NCBI GenBank assembly: GCA_903915955.1
Contig: CAIWUU010000070.1
Location: forward strand, 1 to 62,446
Length of the DNA stretch: 62,446 nucleotides
Source: an uncultured Chlorobiaceae bacterium
GTDB taxonomy: Bacteria; Bacteroidota; Chlorobiia; Chlorobiales; Chlorobiaceae
Direction: 5' to 3'
The notes below the pieces were generated by a model. That model was not told where the DNA came from. It saw nothing but the letters and a program-made list of their open reading frames with translations, and ran no database searches. Below, piece by piece: positions 48,495 through 58,152 of the stretch; the first letter of the stretch is position 1; each line of letters begins with the position of its first letter. The position numbers and the translations under genes are program-made.

Positions 48495-50071
48495 TTGATA
48501 AAGAAGAGCAGCGGCAGGGCGATTGCAAAGAGCAACGCGACGAGCATGAAGGCATCCATATAGGCAAGGTGGTGGCTTTGCATGGTCACCGTTCCTTCAA
48601 GCGAATTTAGTGCAGCCATCTCTGCGCCAGTGGGTGAGAGTCCGCTTTTCATGGTAGCAGCCTGCTTTATAGCATCAATTCTTGCAACGGCTGCCGGATC
48701 GTAAGGTGAGAGATGACTGAGCAGCTCCACGCGGTGTTCCGCAACCCTTTTGACAATGTAGGTGTTGGTGATTGCGATGCCGAATGAGCCACCAAGCTGG
48801 CGTACCATGTTGTTGAGCCCTGTCGCCTGTCCAATATCTTTGCCATGCAGGCCCGATACGGCAAGCATGGTGACGGGAATGAAGATAAATCCCAAAGCAA
48901 AGCCGCGCACAAGCAGTATCCAGAAGAAGTTTTCTGCTCCCGATTGCATGGTTTGCTGGCCAAGCACCCAGCAGAAAGCAATGAATGCAATCATGCCAAC
49001 GGTCATCAGCTTTTTCGGTGAGACACCTTTTTGCAGGGCGATGCCGAGCGGCATGGAGATGATGCCGGTTACCATGGCGCTCGGGAAGAGTACCAGTCCA
49101 GTCAGTACTGCTGTGAAGCCGAGCAGACGCTGCACAAAGACGGGAAAGGCAAAGAGCGATCCGTAAAGACCGAAACCCACGACAAAGGTCAAGATCGCCG
49201 CTATCGGCAGATTGTGGCTGCGGGCAAGCACGCGCAGGTCAACGGCTGGCTCTTCGGTGTGCAGTTCCCACCAGACAAAGATGAGGAGAGAAACGACTGC
49301 AATAATGGTGAACCAGGTGATGTAAGGTGTTTCGAACCAGTCTTTTGACTCACCCTTTTCAAGGATGAATTGCAGTGAACCGATACCGATGCTCAGCAGT
49401 CCGATGCCTGTCCAGTCAATTTTTGAGACAGAGTGCTGAACTTTCGGCTCCTTGAGAAAGGTGAAGGAGGACCAGGCAGCAAGCAGCCCGACTGGAATGT
49501 TGACGAAAAAGCACCACTCCCATGAAAAGTAGTCCACAAGATAACCGCCAAGCAGCGGGCCAAAGGTTGGGCCGAGCACCAAGCCCATCGAGAAGATACC
49601 AGTGGCGGTGCCTCGTTCTTCCGGCTTGAAGGTTTCGTAGAGAATGGCCTGTGATGTCGGCAGCAGTGCTCCGCCGCCGATGCCTTGCAGGAACCGGAAG
49701 AAGACCAGTGTCCAGATGTCGGTTGAGATGCCGCACAACAGCGATGCCACAGTAAAGAGCAGAATCGAGCCGATGTAGTAGTTGCGCCGTCCGAGCAGGT
49801 TGCCAAGAAATCCTGAGAGAGGAATGACAATGACATTCGCAATAGCGTAGCTGGTGACCACCCATGCCACATCCTCAATGCTTGCTCCAAGGTTGCCGCT
49901 GATCTGCGTCAGGGCAACGTTCACAATGGTTGTGTCGATCAGCTCCAGCATTGCGGCGACAATCACGGTCAGTGTAATGATGACTTTCCGTGCACCGGTT
50001 TCATAATGATGGGTACTATTCGGCAGCATTGCTGCTATTGCGGTGCCATTCTGTTGTTGTGACTGGGCCAT
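48452..50071 (-). CDS. EmrB/QacA-type 14-helix MFS drug exporter
   Basis: A 539-residue DHA2 transporter. The N-terminal IDTTIVNVALTQISGNLG, motif A equivalent GFLGNLLGRRNYY, and the motif C region ILVLGPTFGPLLGGYL (GLVLGPTFGPLLGG) are typical. Fourteen helices are expected. With the HlyD-type adaptor and TolC encoded upstream it should form an outward pump across both membranes. It is the last gene of the tolC-uspA-emrA-emrB operon. The 3' end lies in duplicated DNA, and the tail IKIKKEEKTDLSAAH may be a recent addition. Confidence 0.94.
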   Translation of the reverse strand: MAQSQQQNGTAIAAMLPNSTHHYETGARKVIITLTVIVAAMLELIDTTIVNVALTQISGNLGASIEDVAWVVTSYAIANVIVIPLSGFLGNLLGRRNYYIGSILLFTVASLLCGISTDIWTLVFFRFLQGIGGGALLPTSQAILYETFKPEERGTATGIFSMGLVLGPTFGPLLGGYLVDYFSWEWCFFVNIPVGLLAAWSSFTFLKEPKVQHSVSKIDWTGIGLLSIGIGSLQFILEKGESKDWFETPYITWFTIIAVVSLLIFVWWELHTEEPAVDLRVLARSHNLPIAAILTFVVGFGLYGSLFAFPVFVQRLLGFTAVLTGLVLFPSAMVTGIISMPLGIALQKGVSPKKLMTVGMIAFIAFCWVLGQQTMQSGAENFFWILLVRGFALGFIFIPVTMLAVSGLHGKDIGQATGLNNMVRQLGGSFGIAITNTYIVKRVAEHRVELLSHLSPYDPAAVARIDAIKQAATMKSGLSPTGAEMAALNSLEGTVTMQSHHLAYMDAFMLVALLFAIALPLLFFIKIKKEEKTDLSAAH

Positions 50072-50171
50072 TTCTTCTATGGTTTTCTGTTCAATGGTTA
50101 TTCTTGCCAGGAGGAAGAAAAAGCAGTTTTTTTGTTACCAGCATGTTGCTCCTCCGGGTTGGAAAAAGCCC

Positions 50172-51188
50172 TCATTTTACCTTTACTTCGACCACGACGT
50201 TCATCCCTGCGGCAAGCGGGTGATTTTTATCCGGCTTTTCGGTAAAGAGAATTTTTACCGGAATGCGCTGTGTCACCTTGATGAAGTTCCCGCTGGCGTT
50301 GTCAGGAGGAAGCATGGCAAATTTTGCGCCGGTACCAGAGGAGAGCGACTCAACCTTTCCCTTGAACTCCTTGCCGGGATAGGCATCCACCTTGATAATG
50401 ACCGGCAGTCCAGGAGCGATTTTATCAAGCTGCGTCTCCTTGAAGTTGGCGACAATCCAGAGCTCTTTGCTGCCGACAAGCGCGATCAACTGTTGGCCTG
50501 GTGCGACGTACTGTCCCGGCTGCACATTTTTTTTCGACACTTGCCCGGCCGCCGGAGCGGTAATAGTGGTATATGACAACTGCAGTTCAGCCTCGCGGAG
50601 CCTGGCTTCGCGCTTCTTTACCTCTGCCATTTTCAGGGGTATCACGGCAAGCGCTGCCTGATAGTTATTGCCCGCACCGGCATAGCGGGCTGATGTAGCT
50701 TCTGCACCGGCCTTGACGGCATCGAACTCCGCTTGTGAAATCACCTCCTGCCGGTGGAGATTTTCGTTGCGGCGAAGATCGGCCTGCTCTTTCCGGCTTG
50801 TTGCTTCTGCTGCGCTCACTCCCGATTTTGCAGCGTTTGCCTGGTTTGTTGCGGCTTTTACCTCAGCTTGTGCGCTGAGCAGCTCGGCAGCGGCAATGTC
50901 GCGCCGAACTTCGTAATCCGTTCTTTCCAGGCGGATCAGCGTGTCGCCTTTGTTGACCCGCTGGTTATCGCCAGCCTGTACCTCCTCCACCTTGCCCGGA
51001 ATCCGGGAGATAACCGGGTAGATATCACCCTCTATCTGTGCATTATCAGTCTCAACGTAGAGGAACGAGTGATAGATTTTGCTGCCGCCCCAAACCAGGG
51101 CTCCGGCAAGAAGAATGCCGATAATGATAATGCGCAACGGGCTTTTTGCCGGAGTCAACTCTTTTCCAGAGGTGTTTTTGTCAGCCAT
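50172..51188 (-). CDS. HlyD/EmrA-type membrane fusion protein
   Basis: About 338 residues from ATG 51188 (MADKNTSGKEL); a start at 51212 would overlap uspA. A single N-terminal anchor (IIIIGILLAGALVWGGSKIY) is followed by the biotinyl-lipoyl-like ETDNAQIEGDIYPVISRIPGKV motif, a coiled-coil hairpin, and the LSYTTITAPAAGQVSKKNVQPGQYV half-motif. It links the EmrB-like pump to TolC. It comes after uspA by 10 nt and before emrB by 100 nt. Confidence 0.94.
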   Translation of the reverse strand: MADKNTSGKELTPAKSPLRIIIIGILLAGALVWGGSKIYHSFLYVETDNAQIEGDIYPVISRIPGKVEEVQAGDNQRVNKGDTLIRLERTDYEVRRDIAAAELLSAQAEVKAATNQANAAKSGVSAAEATSRKEQADLRRNENLHRQEVISQAEFDAVKAGAEATSARYAGAGNNYQAALAVIPLKMAEVKKREARLREAELQLSYTTITAPAAGQVSKKNVQPGQYVAPGQQLIALVGSKELWIVANFKETQLDKIAPGLPVIIKVDAYPGKEFKGKVESLSSGTGAKFAMLPPDNASGNFIKVTQRIPVKILFTEKPDKNHPLAAGMNVVVEVKVK

Positions 51189-51198
51189 TTTATTTGAT

Positions 51199-51627
51199 TC
51201 AGGTTGTTCCATGGTAGTTGGTGTTGTCAGGTGTTTTCAGGATTACGACGGGGCATGTTGCGTGGCGCATGACCGATTCAGCCGTGCTGCCCATCAAGAG
51301 TCGGCTTATGGCGGAGTTGCCGTGGGAGGCGAGCATAATCATCTCCGCATGGCACTCTGTTGCATAATTGAGAATGGTGGCCGCAGGCTCGCCGTGCTGT
51401 ACTGTAAAACGAGCGCGCACGTTGTGCAGCGAGAGCATGTCGCTGTAGCGCGAGAATTCGTGAAGGTGCGTTTTCAACATGCCATCGTCACTCGTTTCGT
51501 CGTTCGCCACGTAGAGCACCATCACTTCCACATCGTTACCATGCAGCGAGGCGGCATAGTGCACAACGGCATCTGAAGCGGCAGAGAAATCAACAGCGCA
51601 GATAATTTTTTTCAGTGGTTGTTCCAT
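51199..51627 (-). CDS. universal stress protein (UspA family)
   Basis: About 142 residues from ATG 51627 (MEQPLKKIICAVDFSAASDA), one base after the tolC stop. The ATP-binding signature GNSAISRLLMGSTAESVMRHATCPVVIL is complete (G-2x-G-9x-G(S/T) type). It lies inside an efflux operon between tolC and the adaptor gene, so it is expressed with the pump. It may sense ATP or stress in that context. Confidence 0.93.
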   Translation of the reverse strand: MEQPLKKIICAVDFSAASDAVVHYAASLHGNDVEVMVLYVANDETSDDGMLKTHLHEFSRYSDMLSLHNVRARFTVQHGEPAATILNYATECHAEMIMLASHGNSAISRLLMGSTAESVMRHATCPVVILKTPDNTNYHGTT

Positions 51628-51628
51628 C

Positions 51629-52963
51629 TTACCAGAAAACCTCCCCTGTTGTCCGTTTGAGTGCATAGGCGTTCAGCATATAAGCGTAAGCGGCTTGCAG
51701 GTGGGCAAGTTCAGCCTGGGAGAGAGCGGCTTCAGTGTCGAGCAGGTCGAGCGCTGTTGCCATGCCGTTTTCGTAGCGCGCTCTGGCGTGCCTGGCAGCA
51801 AGCTCCGCCTGTTGTACCTGCACTTCAGTGGTGCTTATTTTCTCCGAAGAGGTGTAAAGGGCATGGAGTGTCTCAGTGATGTCGCTTTTTACCTGCTGCT
51901 CGGTATCGATCCGCCGCTGGGTTGCCGCACGTGCCAGAGCAGTACGTTCCTGCCGCTCTGCACTGGTGCGGAGACCGGTAAAGAGTGGAATCTCAAGGTG
52001 CATGCTGGCGGCAACATTATTGCGTATTTCATTGATATCAGGTTGATAGCCATTGGTGACACCATAAGAGAGGTTGCCGGTGATGACGGGGTTCCCCTCT
52101 TTTGTGGCGAGAGAGTGTTGCAGTTTTGCTGCACTCTCTTGTTCTCTTGAGAGTTGCAGTTCGATGCGCTGCGCCAGTGCCTGGGCGACAAGGCCCGCTT
52201 CTGCAAGAGCTTTTTGCGGTGTAACCGCAAATGAGCCATGGAGCTTCAGCGGAGTATCGTCGCTGATCCCCGTCAGGCGACGCAGGGTTAATTCGCTGCG
52301 ACGAAGTTCGTGCTCAAGATCGAGCGTGCGGTTGCGGGCCGCCGCAAGACGCACCTTGGTGGAGAAGAGATCAAATGGCGTTGCTGTTCCTGCCTGGTAC
52401 CGTTTTGTCGAGTACTCCAGCGCCTGATTGAGTGCGGCAATCTGTTTTTTCTCCACCCGAAGATTTTCGCGGAGAAAGAGAATGCCATAAAAGAGCTGTA
52501 CAGTTTGCCACGACACTTCCCTGCGCGACAGTTGAAGTCTCTGCTCCGCCGTTTTTTTGCCGTTCAGAGCGATAGCAACATTGTTTCCTCTTTTTCCGAA
52601 ATCGAGCAATGTTGCTCGTGCGGTAACTTTGGCCTCATAATTGTCATGCGGCATAAATTGCATCGGCGCTTTGCCTTCGAAACTCATCTCTGAGACCGGA
52701 TCAAGCCAGGTGTATCCGGCGCTTGCCGTAATTTGCGGAAAATATGCGCTGCGGCTCTGCGTGATTCGCGCATCAGCCGCCGTTACCTCGTCAGCCGAAG
52801 CCTTAAGCGCGGGATTGTTGTCGCGGACAAGCTGGATGGTCTTTTCGAGAGTTAGCGGAGTTTCTCCGGCCGCTTCGGCTGCGCTGCTGCGCAATGGCCA
52901 CGCAAACATCAGCGCCATTGCTGTGATCGCTACTGTTCTGGTCAGAGCACTCTTTTGTATCAT
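51629..52963 (-). CDS. TolC family outer membrane efflux protein
   Basis: A 444-residue outer-membrane channel. The signal peptide is TVAITAMALMFAWPLRSSAAEA. Repeated OEP-type helices are clear: LTLEKTIQLVRDNNPALKA, ITQSRSAYFPQITASAGYTW, LYGILFLRENLRVEKKQIAALNQAL, ARARYENGMATALDLLDTEAAL. It is the first gene of the efflux operon and is read from a sigma-54 promoter 46-60 nt upstream of its ATG. Confidence 0.93.
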   Translation of the reverse strand: MIQKSALTRTVAITAMALMFAWPLRSSAAEAAGETPLTLEKTIQLVRDNNPALKASADEVTAADARITQSRSAYFPQITASAGYTWLDPVSEMSFEGKAPMQFMPHDNYEAKVTARATLLDFGKRGNNVAIALNGKKTAEQRLQLSRREVSWQTVQLFYGILFLRENLRVEKKQIAALNQALEYSTKRYQAGTATPFDLFSTKVRLAAARNRTLDLEHELRRSELTLRRLTGISDDTPLKLHGSFAVTPQKALAEAGLVAQALAQRIELQLSREQESAAKLQHSLATKEGNPVITGNLSYGVTNGYQPDINEIRNNVAASMHLEIPLFTGLRTSAERQERTALARAATQRRIDTEQQVKSDITETLHALYTSSEKISTTEVQVQQAELAARHARARYENGMATALDLLDTEAALSQAELAHLQAAYAYMLNAYALKRTTGEVFW

Positions 52964-53008
52964 GGAGCTATGGTTTGTTTTTCGTTATACCCATTGTCCA
53001 TTGTTAAA

Positions 53009-53023
53009 GCAATTCTTGTGCCA
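53009..53023 (-). promoter_or_regulatory. sigma-54 (RpoN) promoter for tolC-uspA-emrA-emrB
   Basis: On the minus strand the sequence reads TGGCAC-AAGAA-TTGC, an exact match to the sigma-54 -24/-12 consensus TGGCAC-N5-TTGC. The -12 GC lies at 53010-53009, placing transcription start near 52997, about 34 nt before the tolC ATG. A divergent gene for a sigma-54 activator starts 126 bp away. Confidence 0.85.
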
Positions 53024-53067
53024 GGATGTGAAGATGTATCGTTCATCAGCAAAATCTCTTCTTTTAC

Positions 53068-53082
53068 GGAGAATAGTTCTCC
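53068..53082. promoter_or_regulatory. possible upstream activator site for the sigma-54 regulator
   Basis: Inverted repeat GGAGAA-TAG-TTCTCC lies about 71-85 bp upstream of the predicted start, where enhancer-binding proteins usually bind. A related TTCGAATTATTCTGAA follows at about 53088-53103. The assignment is by position and symmetry only. Confidence 0.45.
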
Positions 53083-53148
53083 CGTCGATTCGAATTATTC
53101 TGAAAAATCAAGAATTTTCTGTAGTATCTCTTCTTAAATTTAAAGAAT

Positions 53149-55245
53149 ATGATGACGACATCTCTTCAAGAGAGCCACAAGTTGATGCAGTACATCAGTG
53201 ATGCGGTTGGTTCCATTCGTGATCCCCAGGAGCTTTTCCGGACGCTCACCGACAAGCTTCGCCTTGTCTTTGAATTTGATTCCGCAGCCATTATCACCTT
53301 CGACAAAGAGAAGAGGTACAGCAACGTTTTTTTTGAAATGCTCCGGTTTCAGCTTCCGGAGAGCTTTGATCGCAAAAAGAGGCTGATTGCCGGTTCGTGG
53401 ATTGAACCTCATATTGCTGATCAGTCAGTTTCAGTGATCAGTATCGAGGAGTCGCTTGAGCGTTATCCCGCAGATGTTCTTCTGCCACAGATACTGTACG
53501 ATCTTGGTATGCGGCAGGTAGCTCTTTCTCCGCTGCGAACCCGAGGCAAAGTGATAGGGTTTCTCTGTTTTGTGTCGAAGGATGAAAAAGAGTGGGCGGA
53601 GAGCGAAAAAGAGCTTCTGGCAACACTCTCCTCGCCGGTCGCTGTCGCAGTCAGTAATGCTCTTGCTTATGAGGAGCTTCGGCAGCGTGAAGCGCAGACG
53701 GCCATGCAGCTTGCAGTCAACAATGCCCTTCTGACTATAAAAGATCGAAACAGGATGCTGCTTGCGGTTTGCGAGCAGATTGAAAAACTGGTGCCATGTA
53801 CCTTTCTTGGTATCCGTGTGATGGGCGCGGATGGAGCCTATCGTCTTTACGACAATTTCATGCGTGAACATGGTGGAGGTTTTGTTCCAGTCTCCTCGCA
53901 GCAGGCGCTGGATATTGAGGATTTTGAGGAGATTGCCCGGGAGAGTTTTTCACTCGTTACCACTCCAGGCTGTTTTGGTGGTGAAACGTTTCTCCAGCTT
54001 TGCCGTGAGTACCGAATGCTGGCACATGTCAGGGAAAAATTTGGAATCTGCTCTTTGCTGACAGTTCCGCTCTGGGATACGCCGGGCAGCCGTGCCGGGT
54101 TGATTATCTCCGATACCTCCCGCTCCTTTGAAGAGCATGACCAGATGACGGTAGCTCTTATTGTGCCCCAGCTCTCTCTGGCCCTGCAGAACTTTCTTGC
54201 TTTTGAAGAGATTGACGAGTTACGCCGAAAACTTGAGGGTGAGCGTACCTCTCTTATTGAAGAGATCAATGCGGCGCATAATTTTGAAGAGATCATCGGT
54301 AAAAGTTCTTCCCTTTTGGCTGCCTTGCGCAGGGTCAGCCAGGTTGCCCCGACTGATGCGACGGTGCTGATTCAGGGTGAAACCGGTACAGGCAAGGAGC
54401 TGTTTGCCCGGGCTCTGCACAATCTTTCAGCCCGCAGCAAGCGTGCGATCATCAAGATCAACTGTGCAACCCTGCCAGCGCCACTTATCGAATCAGAACT
54501 CTTCGGCCACGAAAAAGGGAGTTTTACGGGCGCCACAGAACGGAGGATCGGCAAGTTTGAACTGGCTGAAGGGGGGACTATTTTTCTGGATGAAATCGGT
54601 GAGCTTCCTCTTGAACTACAGGCAAAGCTGCTTCGTGTGTTGCAGGAGCGCGAGCTTGAACGGCTTGGCGGAAAACAGGTGATCAAGGTTGATGTCCGTG
54701 TCATTGCCGCGACGAACCGCGATCTTGCCCGTGAGGTTGCTGAAGGGCGGTTCCGTGAGGATCTCTTTTTCCGGCTCAATGTCTTTCCGCTTGCCATACC
54801 ACCGCTTTGTGACCGTCGTGAAGATATCGCCATGCTCGCCGCCCATTTTGCGGCAAAGTTTTCAAAGGAGTTCGGCAAGCCTCTTCGTTCTTTCCGGGAG
54901 AGCGACATGAATCGCCTGGTTGGGCGTGAGTGGAAGGGTAATATCCGTGAACTTGCTCACCTGATAGAGCAGGCGGTTATTGTTTCTGATGGCACGACGC
55001 TTGATTTCTCGACGATTTTATCCTCTTCTTTGGCACCAGAACTTCCTGCCGCCAGCCATACCAGAACTATGTGTGATTTTGAACACGAGGTGGCCGTTAT
55101 GGAGCGAGAGCTGATTCTTGATACTCTCAGCCTTTCAAAAGGAAGGGTGAGCGGGGCGGGCGGAGCGGCCGAGCTGCTTGCCATGCATCCGAAAACCCTC
55201 TATTCTCGTATGGAGAAGCTTGGGCTCAGCAAGCGATATCAATAG
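53149..55245 (+). CDS. sigma-54-dependent transcriptional activator with GAF domains
   Basis: A 698-residue enhancer-binding protein. One N-terminal GAF-like part (about 15-180) and a second GAF-like part (about 200-350) precede the AAA+ domain. The Walker A is GETGTGKE (about residue 408), the sigma-54 contact loop reads GSFTGA (usually GAFTGA), Walker B is GGTIFLDEIGE, and the sensor region VRVIAATNRDL is intact. The Fis-type HTH at the end has LSKGRVSGAGGAAELLAMHP. It resembles FhlA/NorR-type proteins and is not a response regulator. It most likely drives the divergent efflux operon in response to a small molecule sensed by a GAF domain. Confidence 0.94.
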   Translation: MMTTSLQESHKLMQYISDAVGSIRDPQELFRTLTDKLRLVFEFDSAAIITFDKEKRYSNVFFEMLRFQLPESFDRKKRLIAGSWIEPHIADQSVSVISIEESLERYPADVLLPQILYDLGMRQVALSPLRTRGKVIGFLCFVSKDEKEWAESEKELLATLSSPVAVAVSNALAYEELRQREAQTAMQLAVNNALLTIKDRNRMLLAVCEQIEKLVPCTFLGIRVMGADGAYRLYDNFMREHGGGFVPVSSQQALDIEDFEEIARESFSLVTTPGCFGGETFLQLCREYRMLAHVREKFGICSLLTVPLWDTPGSRAGLIISDTSRSFEEHDQMTVALIVPQLSLALQNFLAFEEIDELRRKLEGERTSLIEEINAAHNFEEIIGKSSSLLAALRRVSQVAPTDATVLIQGETGTGKELFARALHNLSARSKRAIIKINCATLPAPLIESELFGHEKGSFTGATERRIGKFELAEGGTIFLDEIGELPLELQAKLLRVLQERELERLGGKQVIKVDVRVIAATNRDLAREVAEGRFREDLFFRLNVFPLAIPPLCDRREDIAMLAAHFAAKFSKEFGKPLRSFRESDMNRLVGREWKGNIRELAHLIEQAVIVSDGTTLDFSTILSSSLAPELPAASHTRTMCDFEHEVAVMERELILDTLSLSKGRVSGAGGAAELLAMHPKTLYSRMEKLGLSKRYQ

Positions 55246-55317
55246 TCGTTAACTGCGGTTTCAATATCCGGGGCCTGTGGCGCACCTGCCCCGTTCGATT
55301 GAACGGCGAAGTAATGG

Positions 55318-58152
55318 TTAGTGAGCCTCAAGCCAGTTTTTTCCAATGCCGATATCGACCTCAACAGGTACGGTTTTAAGTCCACAAGTTACCGCAGCAT
55401 CAATCATTGCTTGTTCCACCAGGCGTGAAAGCGGCTCTTTTTCCGCATCGGTTGTCTCAAAGAGCAGCTCATCATGCACTTGCAGCAGCATGACCGAGTG
55501 CATCTGCTTCTCAAGCATCCGCACACTGCAGAGGTTCATGGCGCATTTGATGATGTCTGCCGCTGTTCCCTGAATCGGGGTATTCATGGCGGCCCGTTCA
55601 GCCGCTTTCTGCACGTTGGTGTTCCGGCTGTTGAGGTCGGCGATATAACGGCGCCGTCCGAGAAGCGTTGAGACGTAGCCGCACTGTTTTCCCGTTTCAA
55701 TGATGCTGAGCAGTGCATTGAAGAGGCCGGGATATTTGGCTTTATAGGTGTCGATAATGATTTTGGCCTCTTTCTGTGGAATATTGAGCCGTTTGGCGAG
55801 CCCGAAAGGCATGATGCCATAGAGTACCCCGAAATTCACCTCCTTTGCCTTGCGTCGCATATCGCCGGTAATCTCATCAAGCCCAAAAATCACCCTCGCT
55901 GTGGCGGTGTGAATATCTTCATGGTTGCGGAATGCTTCAATAAGCTGAGGGTCACCCGATATTTCCGCAGCTATCCGAAGCTCAATCTGTGAGTAATCAG
56001 CCGAGAGCAGCCACTTTTCAGGGGTTGAGGGGATAAAGGCGCGGCGAATCTCTTTGCCAAGCGGAGTGCGAACAGGGATGTTCTGCAGGTTCGGATTGGA
56101 GGATGAGAGCCGGCCCGTTGCGGTAATAAACTGGTTGAAGGACGTATGTACCCTGCCGGTTACCGGGTTGACCATCCTGGGCAGGGCATCGATATAGGTG
56201 CCCTTGAGTTTCTGGAGACTCCGGTATTCGAGGAGGTCGCTGGCTATGGGATGCTGGGCGGCAAGCTCCTCAAGCACCTCCACGTTGGTTGAAAAGCCTG
56301 TTTTGGTGGCTTTTCTTGTCGGCAGTCCAAGGACGTTGAAGAGGATATGCGAAAGCTGTTTGGGAGAATCGATGTTGAACGTGGAGCCCGCTGTTCCGAA
56401 AATTTTTGCCGTCAGCAGCTCAAGCTCTTTTTGAGCGGTTACAGAGGCCTTTGCAAGATGAGCCGAGTCGATAGTGACACCTGCATACTCCATGGCCGCC
56501 AAAACGGAGACGAGAGGGAACTCTATTTTTTCGCAGATCCAGCGTAGCTCGCTCTCTCCTTCAAGCTTGTTGCGGAACACGTTTTCGAGCTGAAGGGCAA
56601 GGTCGGCATCCTGACAGGCATAGTCAGAAAGTTTTTGAGGCTCAACATCAAAAATATGCAGCTTCGCTTTTCCTGTGCCGACCAGTTGATCAAAGGTTGT
56701 GGTCTGGTAACCAAGATACCGGGCCGCCAGATCATCAAGATTGTGTTTCTCCTCAGGATTGAGCACATAGCTGGCCAGCATGGTGTCAAATCCAACCGGC
56801 GAGAGCTCTATACCATACTTTTTCAGTACGAGGATGTCGTATTTGAGGTTCTGGCCGCTTTTCGGAAGAGATTGATCTTCAAGCAGGGGTCTGAGAAGTT
56901 CCAGCGTCTCTTTCCGGTCGAGGGAACTCTGCGAAAAAGAGATAAAGTGTGCTTTTCCTGCTTCAATGGAGATTGAGATACCTGCCAGTTCAGCCTCAAA
57001 GGTATCAAGACTGGTTGTTTCGGTGTCAACAGCAATGCGGGAAGCGCTGCGCAGTGACGAGATCAGCTTGCTCAGCTTCTCTCTTGTATCAACGAGCCTA
57101 TAGTCACCCTCCTGTTGCGGCGAACGAAGTGCGGTTTTTGTCTCTTCGGGGGTATCGGCAGGGTATTCCTGAACGGGCTCTTCTCCGCAAGGGTTCTGTA
57201 ACAGAGCCTCGAAAATGGTTGGTATTCTCAAGGCAATGGATTTGAACCCAAGTTTTTGCAGCAGCGGCACAAGTTTGGTTCGATCCGGTAATCCACAGGC
57301 GAGATCGTTCAGCGTAAAATCAATCTGCAGATCGGTGCGTATGGTGACCAGTTCTGTTACCAGATCAAGGCGCGACTGAAACTCTTCAAGGCTTTGGCGG
57401 GTTTTCGGGGCTATGTGTTCGAGATTGCTGTAGATATTCTGTAGCGAATGGTATTTGTTAAGCAGTGTCGATGCGGTTTTTGGCCCGATACCTTTGGCTC
57501 CGGGAATATTGTCCGACGTGTCGCCGGTCAGCGCCAGAAACTGGGTGAAAAGCTCAGGCAAAACTCCAAAGTGTTCCGCAATTTCGTTCTTGCCGAGCAA
57601 CTCCAGCTCATTCTGGTTTTTACCGGGTCGGAGCATTTTTACTCCGTCATGGACAAGCTGTGCAAGATCCTTGTCAGGAGTAACGATGTAGACACGGCAT
57701 GCATCTTCAAACTTTTTTGCAGCGGTGCCGATAAGATCATCCGCCTCGTAGCCGGGAGTTTTGATGAGTGGAATGTTGAAGGCATCCAGCAGTTCAAAGA
57801 CTGCGTCAAGCTGCATGATCAGCTCTTCCGGTGGTGCGGAGCGGTTCGCTTTATAGGCAGGAAAAAGATCGTGCCGAAACGTCTTCTCCTTGCAGTCAAA
57901 GACCGCCGCGAGATAGTGTGGTTTATATGTTTCAAAAATTTTCAGCAGAGCGGTCACAAAACCATAGATAGCGCCGGTCGGCATTCCCTCACTACTCGTC
58001 ATGCCTGCGCGTTGAAGGGCAAAAAAGGATCGGTAAACTATCGCCATACCATCAATCAGAAAGAGCGCGGGCTTCTCCTGGATAATGACCGGTACATCAG
58101 CCCTCTTTACCGGCTCGTCAAGAGAAAAGAAGTCAAGTTGCTGGTTGCTCAT
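55318..58152 (-). CDS. polA: DNA polymerase I
   Basis: A 944-residue three-domain polymerase. The 5'-3' exonuclease begins LFLIDGMAIVYRSFFALQRAG; the H3TH includes LTGDTSDNIPGAKGIGPKTA. The 3'-5' exonuclease has VDTETTSLDTFEAELAGISIS and the D...Y motif; the polymerase domain has DYSQIELRIAAEIS (motif A), RRKAKEVNFGVLYGI (O helix) and QVHDELLFE (motif C). All three activities seem kept. Its ATG overlaps the pheA stop by 4 nt, so polA is downstream of pheA on one transcript. Confidence 0.97.
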   Translation of the reverse strand: MSNQQLDFFSLDEPVKRADVPVIIQEKPALFLIDGMAIVYRSFFALQRAGMTSSEGMPTGAIYGFVTALLKIFETYKPHYLAAVFDCKEKTFRHDLFPAYKANRSAPPEELIMQLDAVFELLDAFNIPLIKTPGYEADDLIGTAAKKFEDACRVYIVTPDKDLAQLVHDGVKMLRPGKNQNELELLGKNEIAEHFGVLPELFTQFLALTGDTSDNIPGAKGIGPKTASTLLNKYHSLQNIYSNLEHIAPKTRQSLEEFQSRLDLVTELVTIRTDLQIDFTLNDLACGLPDRTKLVPLLQKLGFKSIALRIPTIFEALLQNPCGEEPVQEYPADTPEETKTALRSPQQEGDYRLVDTREKLSKLISSLRSASRIAVDTETTSLDTFEAELAGISISIEAGKAHFISFSQSSLDRKETLELLRPLLEDQSLPKSGQNLKYDILVLKKYGIELSPVGFDTMLASYVLNPEEKHNLDDLAARYLGYQTTTFDQLVGTGKAKLHIFDVEPQKLSDYACQDADLALQLENVFRNKLEGESELRWICEKIEFPLVSVLAAMEYAGVTIDSAHLAKASVTAQKELELLTAKIFGTAGSTFNIDSPKQLSHILFNVLGLPTRKATKTGFSTNVEVLEELAAQHPIASDLLEYRSLQKLKGTYIDALPRMVNPVTGRVHTSFNQFITATGRLSSSNPNLQNIPVRTPLGKEIRRAFIPSTPEKWLLSADYSQIELRIAAEISGDPQLIEAFRNHEDIHTATARVIFGLDEITGDMRRKAKEVNFGVLYGIMPFGLAKRLNIPQKEAKIIIDTYKAKYPGLFNALLSIIETGKQCGYVSTLLGRRRYIADLNSRNTNVQKAAERAAMNTPIQGTAADIIKCAMNLCSVRMLEKQMHSVMLLQVHDELLFETTDAEKEPLSRLVEQAMIDAAVTCGLKTVPVEVDIGIGKNWLEAH

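Noticed and set aside
55269-55306. Two short hairpins between the sigma-54 activator gene and polA
   Set aside because: Arms are only 6 bp (CGGGGC/GCCCCG and CCGTTC/GAACGG) without T-tracts. Too weak to call as a terminator.
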